Source: Brugia malayi (taxonomy: Eukaryota > Nematoda > Chromadorea > Rhabditida > Onchocercidae). From it: 64,000 bases of DNA. Made by a program: the position numbers and the translations under genes. The notes beneath the pieces were generated by a model. The model was not told where the DNA came from, ran no database searches, and saw nothing but the letters and a program-made list of their open reading frames with translations. This document shows positions 52,179 through 64,000 of the stretch, in pieces (position 1 is the stretch's first letter; each line of letters begins with the position of its first letter). The stretch is taken from positions 1,247,501 through 1,311,500 of the forward strand of contig NW_025062476.1 in the NCBI RefSeq assembly GCF_000002995.4, written 5' to 3'.

Positions 52179-55100
52179 CTGTTTTCTTATTTCATTCAAT
52201 TTTCAAAAATTTTTCGTAATTTCTCAATGCATAATTGTCCCGTATTTGAACAATTATAAATTGAAAAATCAGTTAAATTTTTTGGCCAACTGTTATTTGC
52301 TTAAAAAACAAATAATTTTATCCAATAGTTATTTTAGTTTCTTGCATTTATTAAATTTTCTCGTCATTTTTTTTTTTTAATTTATATATTTATACTTATG
52401 TTTTTAACTTATATATTTATAATTCAACAGTCATAATTATAAAGAAAACTAAATTTAAAGAATACTGAATCATTTGTTTACTTAATTACTTAATAAAGAT
52501 ATAATTAAAATTATCACACTTAATTGTAATGAATTAGCTCTGTTTAAGATTAAAAATTCAAAATGTGCTACGATTTCTATAAGTAAACCGATTTGTTAAC
52601 TAACTCAAATGAATTCGAAAATATCAAAACAAAATTCTGATTAAAGTTTTTAATTTTTTTTTTTGTCACTTTTTTTTGAATTATTTGAAATTGATTCAAC
52701 AGGAAATGGTAATGCTGCTTTTATAGGATTTCACAGTTTTTTTTTTTTACAATACTTTATTAATAACTTCTTATCTGCTATTGCTAATGAAAAATAATTA
52801 ACTAAATTAAATAAATTAATATACTAAATTAAATAACATTAAATTCAATCGACAAATTGACATATTAGCAAATCATTTTTCCTATTCATCAGAAGATCAT
52901 TAATTTTTTTTATGGATGTGAAAAAAAAATCATATATTTTATCACAATTTAGAACTAATATATTAGTTATAGCAATAAAAATTTGAATTGATAGTGAGAT
53001 CAAGAATTGATTAGTAATTATGATCAAATTTTAATGATAATTTTGACACAATTTCCGGAAATCATTTTTTTACTTAATTCTTATTTTATTTTCTAGCAAT
53101 ACCTAAAGTTATTGCTCTAACATCGTGAACTAATATTAACTTTTATCAACTGATATGGCATTTCAAAAAATTTAGATTAAATTTACTTTGAAAATCTTTT
53201 AACAAAACTTTTTCCCAGTGATTTCTCTGTCAATAAGGTAAATAAATCATATTTCTCATCTATCTTATATTTTTACACCTTAATTCTAAATTATGATAAT
53301 ATTAAAAATCAAACTATTCAATTTCTTATTTGTAATTATCAATTCTTATAATAACTTGTAATTAAATTAATTTGATTATTAAATAATTATAATTGATAGT
53401 AACATTCTACGCATTGCTAATTTTACAGAGTAGAATAATCTTTTAAATAATTAAATTAATTTAAGTAACAAATTCATGTTTATGAATACTATACTACATT
53501 ACAAATAACTAAATAGCATACTGTTTATTAAAATATTCATTTGCATGTTTACACCTGTATTCAACTCTAATTAATTTTGTCACATTTAATTTTTAGTCCT
53601 TTTTGTTAGAATTTTCTTGCAACAACAATAATTTAATCTTTGATAATAAATAATACTAATTTAATATTAATTAAATAATATTAATTTAATAGCACAATTG
53701 TAGTTACTTTTTTGTATATTCCATTTAATTAAAAAAATAGTTCGTTGTCGAAAGACAAACAGATTATTTGTTACTATTCATTTATGTTTACTTTATTAAT
53801 TATTTCATCCTTCATTATCACTTACTTATCATTTCCTATCACTAAGCTATAATTGAATTTTTCTCTAAAAATGCATTATTATAATCGAAAAATTTTACAT
53901 TTTTCTTTTTGTTCAATTTTTTTAAAACTAGAATTTTTGTATGCCAATTCTAAAAGTAACAATTATTGTTGTAATGTCCCGTTTTCCAAGACAAACATCA
54001 AAAAATTTTTGACATTTGTTAGTTGAAAATGTTAACGAGAAAATTCTTGAAGAGTTAGAATGGCGAATGAAGAGAAAAAAAGGTAATGTTAGAAGAGAAA
54101 AAGTAAACGACAGGTAAGAAAAAGGTAGAAAGAAGGTAAGAAGTATAATTTATGGTTTAATCAAAAAAGTATGTGAAATTTTTAAAAGTTTTATCCATTA
54201 AATTATAGTTATAATTTAATGGTAGAGCAGAGCAATTAAGCAAAATTTGAAGCCATTTTAACGGATTTCAAATAATCGAAAGATTATAATAATACAATTT
54301 ATTATAAAATAAATTTTACATTTATCAAATGCAAATCTGTAATATCCAATGGGTCAGTTATCGGATCACAAACGGTCAAGAGGAGAATGAAGAATGAATT
54401 GTAAGGCTGATGACCTGTTTTGGATAAAATTACAATGAATGGATGATTCATAGTTTCAATAATGGATGGATCAGAGAAGTAGGATTTCAAAAAAGATGAA
54501 TAAATGGAAGAAATCGATTGCAAATAAATATGTAATCATACCATTTCTAGAATTTACCATTTGTTGGCTTTCTTTTTTTTTTTTTTTTTTCTTTTTTGAA
54601 TTTTTTAAAATTTAAAATTTAGTGAAATTTGAGCTTTTTTTTTAACAAGTTTCACAATTTTCGATTAATAATCGCATTGTTTATTATTATTTAACAGAGG
54701 TAAGTGAATTTTGAACTAAGCTATTTTAATCTTGATCAAATTTATATCATTTTTTCTTTTTGGCAAACTTAAAAAAAGAAATTTTTATTTTTGTTAGCAT
54801 TGAAGTTTAAAATTTTTTTTTTTTTTGAATTGATAATATCGAATAAGAAAATTTATAATTTATTTTTGGTTTAATTAACATTTCAAATGCTAGAAGATAT
54901 TGAATACCATACCAAATAAGCAAAAAACTTTAATTTTTTTTTTTTTACTTTTTTATTTTGGATTAATTTCAAATTTTAATGCAAAAATGTTTGCTGAATA
55001 ATGTTATTATCAATGTTTTTTCTCTATTTTTTTTTTTTTTTTTGCAAAAATAATCTTTGAAAATATTTCACTGATTCATCAGAATAAAAGTGAATGATAC

Positions 55101-56437
55101 AATTTGTTTGCTATAACCATAATATATTTTAAAGCACTTAAATGACAAATTTAAATTGCATTTAGTATCATTTGCAATATACAAATGTCAGAGCAAAAAA
55201 AAAAAAATCAAAATCAAAATCAAAATAAAAAATAAAAAAAAAATATTATTGCAATTTCACATTTTACACTTTTTTTCACATATACTTTGTACATTAGTAA
55301 TAAAATTTCTAAATGTTTGCAAAATTCTTTTTTTTTGCTTATTTAAATTTTTTTCTTTTATTTGTTTAAAACTTAGAATTTCTTTCTTATTTACTCATTC
55401 AAAAAATTTTTCTTCTAATTTTAGTCATCTAATTTTTATATATGATAATTTAAATGAAATTCAAATAGGAATACTAAAGAATTTATTATCATTGTTGGAA
55501 CTTTTATTGATCACTACAATGATAAAGTTGATATTTCTTCAAATAATTCAAATTATCTATTTATATTACTTTTTCAAAAGTATTGCTAACATTATAAAAA
55601 ATAATTGAAAATGTTTGATAATTGTTTGATCAGAATTTAAATTTTATTGCAATGATAATTTAAATTTTTTCAATAATAATTTTGATCATAATTAATTATC
55701 TTTTTTTTCTGGAATAATTAAATTTTTTTTGCAATATTGTAACAATTACTGTCTTATTTGAATAATATCAAGTTATATTTCTTTAACAAGAAGTGAGTTT
55801 GTAAATTTATAAAATTTCTAATCTTATTCAATCTAAAATGATTAAACATTAAAAAATGAGCAAAAAAAAAGGACAAATAAAAATTTTTAAATTGTAATAT
55901 TAATTTGATTTTTTTTCTTTTTTTTTTTTTAAAAACGATAACATCATTTTTAATAATAAAAATAAAATTTGCATAGAGCATATTTGATAGTCCTAAAATA
56001 TATATTTATTAGTAATATACAAAATCAATTATTCTTTAAATAATATCATTTGATCTAAAATGATAATCTTTAACTTATCATTTACATAATATTATTATTA
56101 AACATTATTTCATCAAATTTTAAGTAAAATTTAAGGAAATATTTTCAAAAAAAAAAAAGTTTGCCAAATAACTATTTTGAGAAATAAATATAAAAATAAT
56201 CGAAGGAAAAAAAAATAAGAAATTTGTTAAGATGAATTCCTTTTTTTTTTTCTCTTTTTCTTATCTATTGCAACGTTTTGAGCTATTAAAATTTATATGT
56301 GATGAAAACGATGTCAAATAAATTTCATAAAAGTAGGCAAATTTCAAAAAAAAAAAATCTATAAAAAAAGAAAAAAAAAAACGTTTTCTTTTGTATAAAA
56401 TATTTTTCGTTGAACAAATTATGATTCCTTCTTTTCT

Positions 56438-56469
<32 letters not shown>

Positions 56470-56508
56470 CTTTTATGGCTTTAAAAAAAAGGAGAGAGAG
56501 AGAGAGAA
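56438..56508. repeat. CT run facing a GA run: perfect purine/pyrimidine hairpin
   Basis: A CT-rich run ending CTCTCTCTCTCTCTCCTTTT is followed after a five-base loop (ATGGC) by TTTAAAAAAAAGGAGAGAGA and further GA units. The arms can pair over about 20 bases. Confidence 0.85.
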
Positions 56509-58074
56509 ACACTATTAAGGGATTTTTTAAAGTGAAAGAATAAATTAGTAGTAGAAAAAGGTTCAATAATATCATTTTTACTTCATTTAAAATCATTTTA
56601 AACTGATTCATGAGATCATTATAAATTGAATATGTGTTTTGTCCAAATTAAATTATTAAATTTGATTTTTTTCTTTTAATTGCAAAAATTAATTTATCTG
56701 AATGAAAAAAAAAAGAAAAAAGAAATGAATTATTATTTATTATTATCTATTGTATTCATTTCAATTTTTATATTTTATAACATTCACTTCTTAACATTTT
56801 TTTTTCTTTTTTCTCTTTGATAACACTTTGAATAGCAAATTTGAAATGAATATTTCGTTGATTTTAAATTAAAATATGAAAAGTTTAATTTTTAAATTCT
56901 ATTTTTTTTTTTTTTTTTTGTGTAAATAATTTTTTACCTGTAGAATTGAAATAAATATTTCAACAATTTCACATATCAAAATGTGTCAGATAAATGTGAT
57001 GGTAGAAACATGTTTAAATATTTTTTCAAATATACAAACTTGATTTACTGGTTCAAATTAAGCAATAAATTGAAGTTTCATATTGTAAGTTTAATTTTTA
57101 GAACAAACTAGAAATGAACTAGAAATGTTTTCTAGAAATGCTTTATAAATATTTTTCGCTACAAATATGCTTCTTCTTTCTTTCAAATAGCAATTTTCAT
57201 TATGTAATTTATTTTTAAATAAATATTTTTTTTAGAATAGTTAAACTTTCCTTCAAACAATTAACACATATAATTTAATTAGTAAATTTGCGATAGAATC
57301 TGATAATAGTACAACCCAGGTAAATTTATTTGTTTATCAAAAAAAACCTGATTATACCTAAAAATAAAAATTCATTATAAATTGTTTAAAATTAATTCGT
57401 CAAAGAATTTTCAGAAAATTGTCGAATTATTTTTATTCAAATTCACGTAATTATAATTAATTTTTCACAACGAATATATTATATCATTTATTTATCACAC
57501 TACTAACAACATTAAATAAAATGAATATTACAAAATTATTAATAATAAAATTTGGAACAAAAGAAAATTCTCACAAAATTTTCATCCTAATTATAAATCA
57601 ATAATTATATTTCATCTTGATAATCTCATTTAGTAATATTCCTTAACGAATTATAGTAATAACTGAAAAAATAGTTTCAAAAAATTTTTTTTAATTAATT
57701 TTATGCTTTTCATTAATTTATAATTAACATTTTATTAGACTATATTATTAATAAATTAATGCAAATAAGCAAGAAAAGTTTTTTTTTTTTTTTTTTGCAG
57801 AATTTATAATTTGCATTATTTTATGTTATATAAGTTATTGATTTTATCATTTCCTCTAAATTCTATTACTAATATTAAAATTATTACTATTATTATTTAA
57901 ATTGCTTTTTTCCTTTTATTATTATTATTACTATTGTTGCTATTATTTGTTATCATTATTATTTATTATTATTATTATTATTATTATATTATTAATATCA
58001 CTATTATTATTATATTATTGTTATCATTTCTATTCATGACAAGTATTACTAATATAAAAATACAATGCTACTGA

Positions 58075-58225
58075 TGATGGTAACGTTAAAGGGTGGTGAT
58101 GACAGGTGATGACAGGTTAAATTGGCAGGTATTAGATATTTGTGTCATGTTTACATATCCCAATCTGTGTGTCTGTGTCTGTCTGTGTATTTAACCTATA
58201 ACCACCTGCCGTTGCTATGCTAAAT
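58075..58225. other. GC-richer island in the right-hand desert
   Basis: Contains a GGTGATGACA direct repeat (58092-58114), a GTCT/GTGT microsatellite (58167-58189) and ACCTATAACCACCTGCCGTTG. It stands out from the surrounding A/T sequence. No frame or RNA fold is recognised. It could be a promoter, an exon or a non-coding RNA. Confidence 0.3.
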
Positions 58226-59293
58226 TTCCGTTAAATCAGCTTTTTGTGGTATTATAATTCTGAAATTTAATTCATAATTACTCAATATCTGAGCATTGGT
58301 ATCATTTTTTCTCTTTTTTTTTTGATAATATTTTATGTAAGATTTTAATTAAATTTTAATTAAATTTGAAGGATATGCTTTTGTGAGAATTTCTTTCAAT
58401 TAATTACTAATTACTAAAAATACAGATTAATCGATCAATCAAATGATTAACTTTTTGACTTACTCTAATTGACTAATGAATTTATTGATTAACTAATGTT
58501 GCTGATTGATCAGTTAACTTATTGATGGTTTACTGGTAGCTAATTATTAGTTAATGAATGATTGAATAATTTTTAATTAATTACCTAACTATTAATTGAC
58601 CTTCATTCGCTGATCGATTGTTTAATTGATTACCTAATGAATTAATAAGTTAAAATTTAATACAAATAGTGAAGAATTATTTTTATAGCAAAATTGAAAA
58701 GTACAATTAAAATTACCAAAAAAAAAAAAAAAAAATGAGTATAACTAGTTTCACTCTTTTTTTTTTTTTTTTTAATGCATTCAATTTATTTATTTGTATT
58801 TTTCTAATTAACATTATCGTTTTATCGAAAAGACTAATTACTTTCTTTTTGTATTAATACATCGTAGTACAAAAACAAAACAAAAACGAAGAAATACGAA
58901 CTGAAATTAAAATTTAAATTTCAATTTAAATCATAAATAATAATAATTCATTTTATTAGAAGATAATCAACACCAATAATTATCACAAATAATTGAACTT
59001 ACCTTATTTTCATTCTTCCTCCTTAATTCCCATTTATTTATTTTCCTAATGTAACGCTGTGAACAATTACTAAAATTCTCTTTTCTCTTTCTCTCGCTTT
59101 CTCTCCCTCTCTTTCTCCTTTCTTCACTTTCTTATTTATAGAAAATTTATCGGTTTTAAAAATTCTTATACTTCATCTTCTAGTTTTTCGCAGTTTATTT
59201 AATTCGTCGAAAATTATTTAGTTGTGAAAATAAAATTCCAGTTCATAGGATTGATTTTATTGTACGAGCATTAAAATGATTTGACATTTGAAA

Positions 59294-59334
59294 GATTTGA
59301 AATGAAATAAAATGAAATGAAATGAAATGAAATG
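59294..59334. repeat. (AAATG)n pentanucleotide microsatellite
   Basis: About seven GAAAT/AAATG units with one AAAAT variant. Confidence 0.85.
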
Positions 59335-62300
59335 CTTATTTTATATTTTAGTATAGAATAATTTTGAGCAATTTGATATGTGTCATTTAATAAACAAGTT
59401 TTCATCATTGAAATGTAAAAATTTGCATTTAAAATTTCTTGCATATTTTAATTCATTATTATTTCAGTTTATTTATTGAAAGATGAAAGAATGTAAATGA
59501 AAAGAATTGAAATTGAAATCAAATTAAATTAAATTTTATCAAATTTATTTATAGCATTTATATTGTTTTTTTTTTTTTTTTTTAACAAATAAATAGAGAA
59601 AACAAACAATATTTTATTTAATTATTTTTGTTTATCAGTTTTTTTTCCTTTTGCATAGTTATCGGAATTTTTAAAATTAAAAAAAAAGAAATATATATTT
59701 AATAGTAATATATTATATTTATTTTTACAAAAAACAATTTATTATTATCATTTGAAATTTTATGAATAAACAATTTGAGCAGAAAATCATTTCAGGTTAA
59801 TTTGTAAATATATATGATTCATCATTACTCATACAGGTAATTCCCGTAGTGGAAATATTCTCGAATAAATAAGTATGATTAATCCGATTACGATTAGCAT
59901 TACTTCATCGTTCATTTATTAATTTTAAATCTTTTCAATTATAATTAATCATCATTGCTAATTTATTAATAAACAAAACTTCTTATTAGCATTATAATTA
60001 ATTTCGTAAAAATAAAAAATTATAAAACCTTGACACTTTATTTCTATTATTCATAAATTATGATAAAAACTTCTATTGATATGCAATACCAAAAAATAAA
60101 ATTAAAAAATAATTAAAATTCCAAATTTGCAAAAATCTATTAATTTTCATAATTTAAATATAACTCATCAAATATTGCAAAATTTTTTCATTTTCCACCT
60201 CATTAAATTTAAATAAGTAATTTCAACTTCTTTATTTATCTCATTACTGTTAATCACTATTGTTAAATCAAGATTTCTTCTACTTTTATTTTTTATTGAC
60301 TTAATTAAATTCAATAATTCAAAAAACATATTTCTCTTTTTTCCTAATTAAAAAAGCATTATGTTCGAAATTAAAATAAGGTTATTTCCTACAATTTAAA
60401 ATATTAATTTTTTTTCTGGCAAAAAAAAAAAAGAAAAAAGGACGACCTAATTCAATATTTGCATGAAACTTGTTTAATTATTTTGTAATAAATATGATAT
60501 TAATTCTTATCAAATACTATTTACTTTACTTTTCTTTCTTTTTTTGTCATATGAAAGTAGTAATTATATTTCAAAAATACAATTACTCATATATTTCAAT
60601 AATAATAATATATGCCATTTTAAAATATTTTATTTTTTTGAAAAATTTCTATTATATCCTTTTGAGTTACTTTTTTTTTTGCTACCTTTTTCTTACCTGT
60701 ACTTCTCTTAATTATTTGATAATATAATTTTGTATTTTTTTTTTCTATTTTTTAACCATATTTTATTTCTTCTTATTCAATATTATAATTTTCATTTGAT
60801 ATTATCATTTTTAAATGATAATTGCTCATAATTTGATATAATATTTGTATCATTGCATTAATTACTTACTAATTAAGTAATACTTATGATATCAAGTTAC
60901 TCTTTATTTAATATCTAAAAAACCACTTAAAAACATGCAAATTAAAATTATCAGCTGCTGTTGCTCTATTAAAGATATTTTATTTTTCTTTTCCAATTAT
61001 TTTTTTCTTTGAATTGTTAATAAAAATTGCAAAAAAAAAAAGTGAAAAAATTTTACACTTAAGAAAAACAATTTTATATGCAATTGTGTTTTTATTTCTA
61101 TATAATTTTATTTATTATTAGCATTTCTTTTTCTCTTCTTTTTGCTAAATATATTGATGCATAATTATTTAAAACTGTAATTGTATAAAATTTAAATTAC
61201 TGTAAAAAAAAGTATTATTAATCTAAAATTTAATGCATTTTATTATTAAATTAAAAAATTCCATTCATTTCATTGCTAAATTAAAAAAAAAAAATAAATT
61301 CTTAGAATATGTTTGTAAGTAAAAAATAAGTGAAAAAAAAGGTACATTTGAAAAAAAAAAAAATGAAAATTATCAATTCATAACGCAATTTAATTAATTT
61401 AATATTGCAAAAAAATAAACAAAAAAAAAAAAGATAGTAAATGTTACAGTTTGCAAACATTTTGATAATTTTAAAACAATTAAAAATATTTATTATAATT
61501 TATGAAATAATTAAAAAATTTATTTAATTAGCAATAATGAAATTTCTTCTCCATCTTTTTCTTTTTAGTCTTAATTTTTTTATCAGTAAAAAAAAAAAAA
61601 AATTAAGTAATATTTTTTAATAGAATATACAAATTTGATGGTAGCACATTCATTTAATTTTAACTGATAATTATTTGTTAGAATAACTAATGTACTATTT
61701 CACTTTTATTTTTTTAAATTTTAATTAATTAAATTTAATCTTATTAAAATTTAATTAGTTAAGTTTAATTTAAAATATGTTAAAATATGAATGTAAATTG
61801 TTAGAAAAAAAAAACATGAAAATTATCAATTCTTAACACTTTTATCAATTTCATATTGCAGAAAATAGAAAAAAAAAAAAAATAACAAATGTTTTGATTT
61901 GGAAAATATTTTGATAAATTTGAAACAATAAAAAAATATTTTTTAATGAATTTTTTTTTTTTAAATTTTTTTAATTATATAAAAATTGTTTATTACTTGT
62001 TAATATTCTTCTTTTTTCATCTTATCAAAAATTACAACCATATCATTTTCATATTCGTATATTCTTGCGGTAATTTTCAATGACCTCGATTAACCTTTGA
62101 CTTTTACGATCGTTTGCATTTATTTGTTGGATCAATAGAAAGGTTAATAAAAGTCCATTTTCAGTGTATATTACTGGTTGCTATGCAATTAAAACTATAT
62201 TATATGACAACAATTATACTTTTATTTTGTTTACTATCAATTTATTTGATCAGAAAATGAATAATAAATATTTGTTCAATTGTTATTAAAAAAATATCAT

Positions 62301-62761
62301 TTCTTATCATATCAATTTTATTATTTGTTATGCTAAACTATAGAATATACTTCACGACACATTCACATATTTTTTTTTTTTATTTTTTATTTATTTGCTT
62401 ATTATTTATAATAAACAATAAGTAAAATATTCCTTTCATTATATTCATATTTGTCATTTATGATAAACAAATATGCTTGTTTATTATGAATAAAATCATA
62501 TTTGTTTATCTATTTCTTTTGTTATTTAGAACCATTTATTTGTTTGTTTATTTATTCATTTACTTATTGTTTCGCTTTTTTCTTTTTTAACAAAAATTAA
62601 ACAAACATACTTTTTCCATAATAATAATATTTGCTATTTACTTAATATATATATATTTGCTATTTGTCTAAGTGATTTATTCATTTGTTTATTTATTCAT
62701 TTATTTATTTCTTTATTTATTCATTTACTTTTTATTATTATTTTTGTAACATCTTTATCAT

Positions 62762-62766
<5 letters not shown>

Positions 62767-62810
<44 letters not shown>
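62767..62810. repeat. Poly-A tract of 44 bases
   Basis: An uninterrupted A run, the longest homopolymer in the window. No retroposed sequence is recognisable on its 5' side, and its exact length is prone to sequencing error. Confidence 0.9.
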
Positions 62811-62811
<1 letters not shown>

Positions 62812-64000
62812 AAATCACATATTACTTTTAATTTATTTTTAGCAATGGAATGAAATAATCATTTGTTTCTTCCTGGTCAATTAATTTCTTTTTCTTTTTC
62901 TTTTTTTTTTTTTTTTTTAAAAAAAATTTATCAACGACTGATTTTTCGCCCCAAATAAATTTAAATTTCAATTCCTTTTCGTCTACATCATGCCTGATAA
63001 ATTGACATTGAAATATTTTAGATGGAAATATTCTGACTTCTGTTTAAGTTCAAATTATTAATTTTGCTTTCATTATTACTTCAATTTCCTTTCTCTCTCA
63101 TTATCAATCTTATCATATCATTCATCTCTTATCATTTTACTCTTTTCCTATTTTTCTTTCCTTTTTTACCCTTTCTTTTTTCTTTTTTTCACCTTTCTCA
63201 TTAAAAAAAAAATTCCATTCATTCGTTCATCAATTAATGTTAATAATTTTTCTTCCTTCAAAGAAAAAAAAAACCTAAAAAAGCAAAGGATAAAAGGAGA
63301 AAAGCGAGAGAGAGAGAGAGAGAGAAAGGGAGAGAAAAAAACAAAAGAGGTAACCGGTTTTTTATCGAAAATTACTTGATGACAAGTTCAGGAAAACTGA
63401 AAAGATTCATTTCATTATTTTCCTCCTTCCTCTTTCGATCATTTCTCTTCTGTATCACTTTCAGAGAATTGAAATACATTTGAAATTGTTTCGTTTCTAA
63501 TCAAAAAAAAAAAAAAAAAAACATTACAACAATTTTCTTAACTTTCATTCTTCCGTATTATTGTTCGTTTTTTTTCTTTTTGAATTAATTACATCATTGT
63601 TTACTTTTATTTTAATTTTTTTTTTTTTTTATGAACAATAAATTCATAATTGCTTAAATTTAAATTTTTAATTCAAAATTTATAAGTTTGTGTAAAAGTA
63701 ATATGTTGAATTTAATTTATAATAATTATCATTTATACTATGTTCTTTTTATTTTTTTTCTTTTTTTTTTGCTTTATACCAAATGCATTGAATAATGAAA
63801 TTTTTCTATTGTTTAAATCTTAACTAAAAAAATTTCAACTAATTTTGTTGAGAAAAATAATTTTAACAATTTAGCAATTGTTAAATTTTAAATTTAAATT
63901 ATTACAACGTGCATAAATTAAATGTAAGCAAAATTTTTGTGCTATGAAAACAAAAAAAGAAAAAAAATGAAAAAAACAAAATTCCACAATTTTTATTTTT

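Larger units (their letters stand above)
52179..64000. other. 12-kb AT-rich region without a convincing gene
   Basis: I searched both strands for protein-like frames with splice signals. Most open frames are Lys/Asn/Ile/Phe-rich by-products of A/T runs. One weak candidate exon is 54023-54082, between TTTGTTAG and AAAAAG|GTAATG, reading ENVNEKILEELEWRMKRKK. It has no partners I can join. A patch of less AT-biased sequence lies at 58075-58225 and a pyrimidine-rich stretch at 59079-59130. The region may be an intergenic desert or a large intron of a gene reaching beyond the window. Confidence 0.45.

Noticed and set aside
55156..55608. Longest open frame of the right-hand region (150 codons, plus)
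   Set aside because: Composition is Ile/Phe/Leu/Lys from A/T runs, it begins in an A-tract, and it has no splice or family support.
56261..56611. 116-codon minus-strand frame
   Set aside because: It runs through the GA/CT microsatellite and A-tracts, so the Arg-Glu repeat is an artefact of the repeat.
60470..60727. 85-codon hydrophobic plus-strand frame
   Set aside because: T-rich sequence gives Phe/Ile/Tyr by composition alone; no signals around it.

Overview
The window looks like nuclear DNA of a filarial nematode (family Onchocercidae). It is very AT-rich. Its genes are split into many short exons with GT..(T)TTCAG/TTTTAG introns. Nematode-type TTAGGC telomeric units occur internally, and a block of decayed bacterial genes matches Wolbachia, the filarial endosymbiont, best. 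The species cannot be fixed from sequence alone.

Left part (1-17 kb, minus strand, moderate AT). Three recognisable housekeeping genes lie head to tail: a very exon-rich anillin (cytokinesis scaffold, about 4.9-15.8 kb or beyond), mitochondrial ATP synthase subunit f (3.6-4.2 kb) and thymidylate kinase (1.4-2.4 kb). Upstream of anillin is a small unrecognised gene (16.3-16.8 kb) with a Gly/Tyr/Arg-rich tail. Its C-APVG motif recurs in a nearby exon that may belong to anillin.

Middle part (18-37 kb). A compact plus-strand matrix metalloproteinase (18.4-22.9 kb) ends directly after its catalytic domain. Next come an approximately 330-bp MITE-like element with 50-bp terminal inverted repeats (26.3-26.7 kb), a Wolbachia-derived insertion (about 26.8-31.4 kb) and a satellite array. 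The insertion holds broken guaB, an alpha/beta hydrolase, a c-type cytochrome, a possible transporter, radA and ftsY. It is interrupted by a tandem tRNA-derived SINE-like repeat and a long CTG/GCT triplet repeat. The satellite is about six copies of a roughly 335-bp unit (32.5-34.6 kb) with a 70-bp patch of TTAGGC telomeric repeats inside it. A decayed LINE reverse transcriptase follows (34.8-36.7 kb, minus strand).

Right part (37-64 kb, extremely AT-rich, many poly-A/T tracts). Two plus-strand genes are clear: a DUF273-type type II membrane glycosyltransferase-like gene (39.0-43.3 kb) and ift-74, an intraflagellar transport subunit (45.1-51.8 kb). The DUF273-type gene has one intron whose expected donor GTAAGT reads CTAAGT. 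The start region of ift-74 has been duplicated into five 45-bp tandem copies, each with its own ATG and a possible splice acceptor. From 52 to 64 kb I see no convincing gene, only minisatellites, homopolymers, a CT/GA hairpin and one or two weak exon candidates.

The genes do not form one pathway. The left block serves nucleotide supply, respiration and cell division. Ift-74 serves sensory cilia. The matrixin and the DUF273 protein belong to the secretory route.
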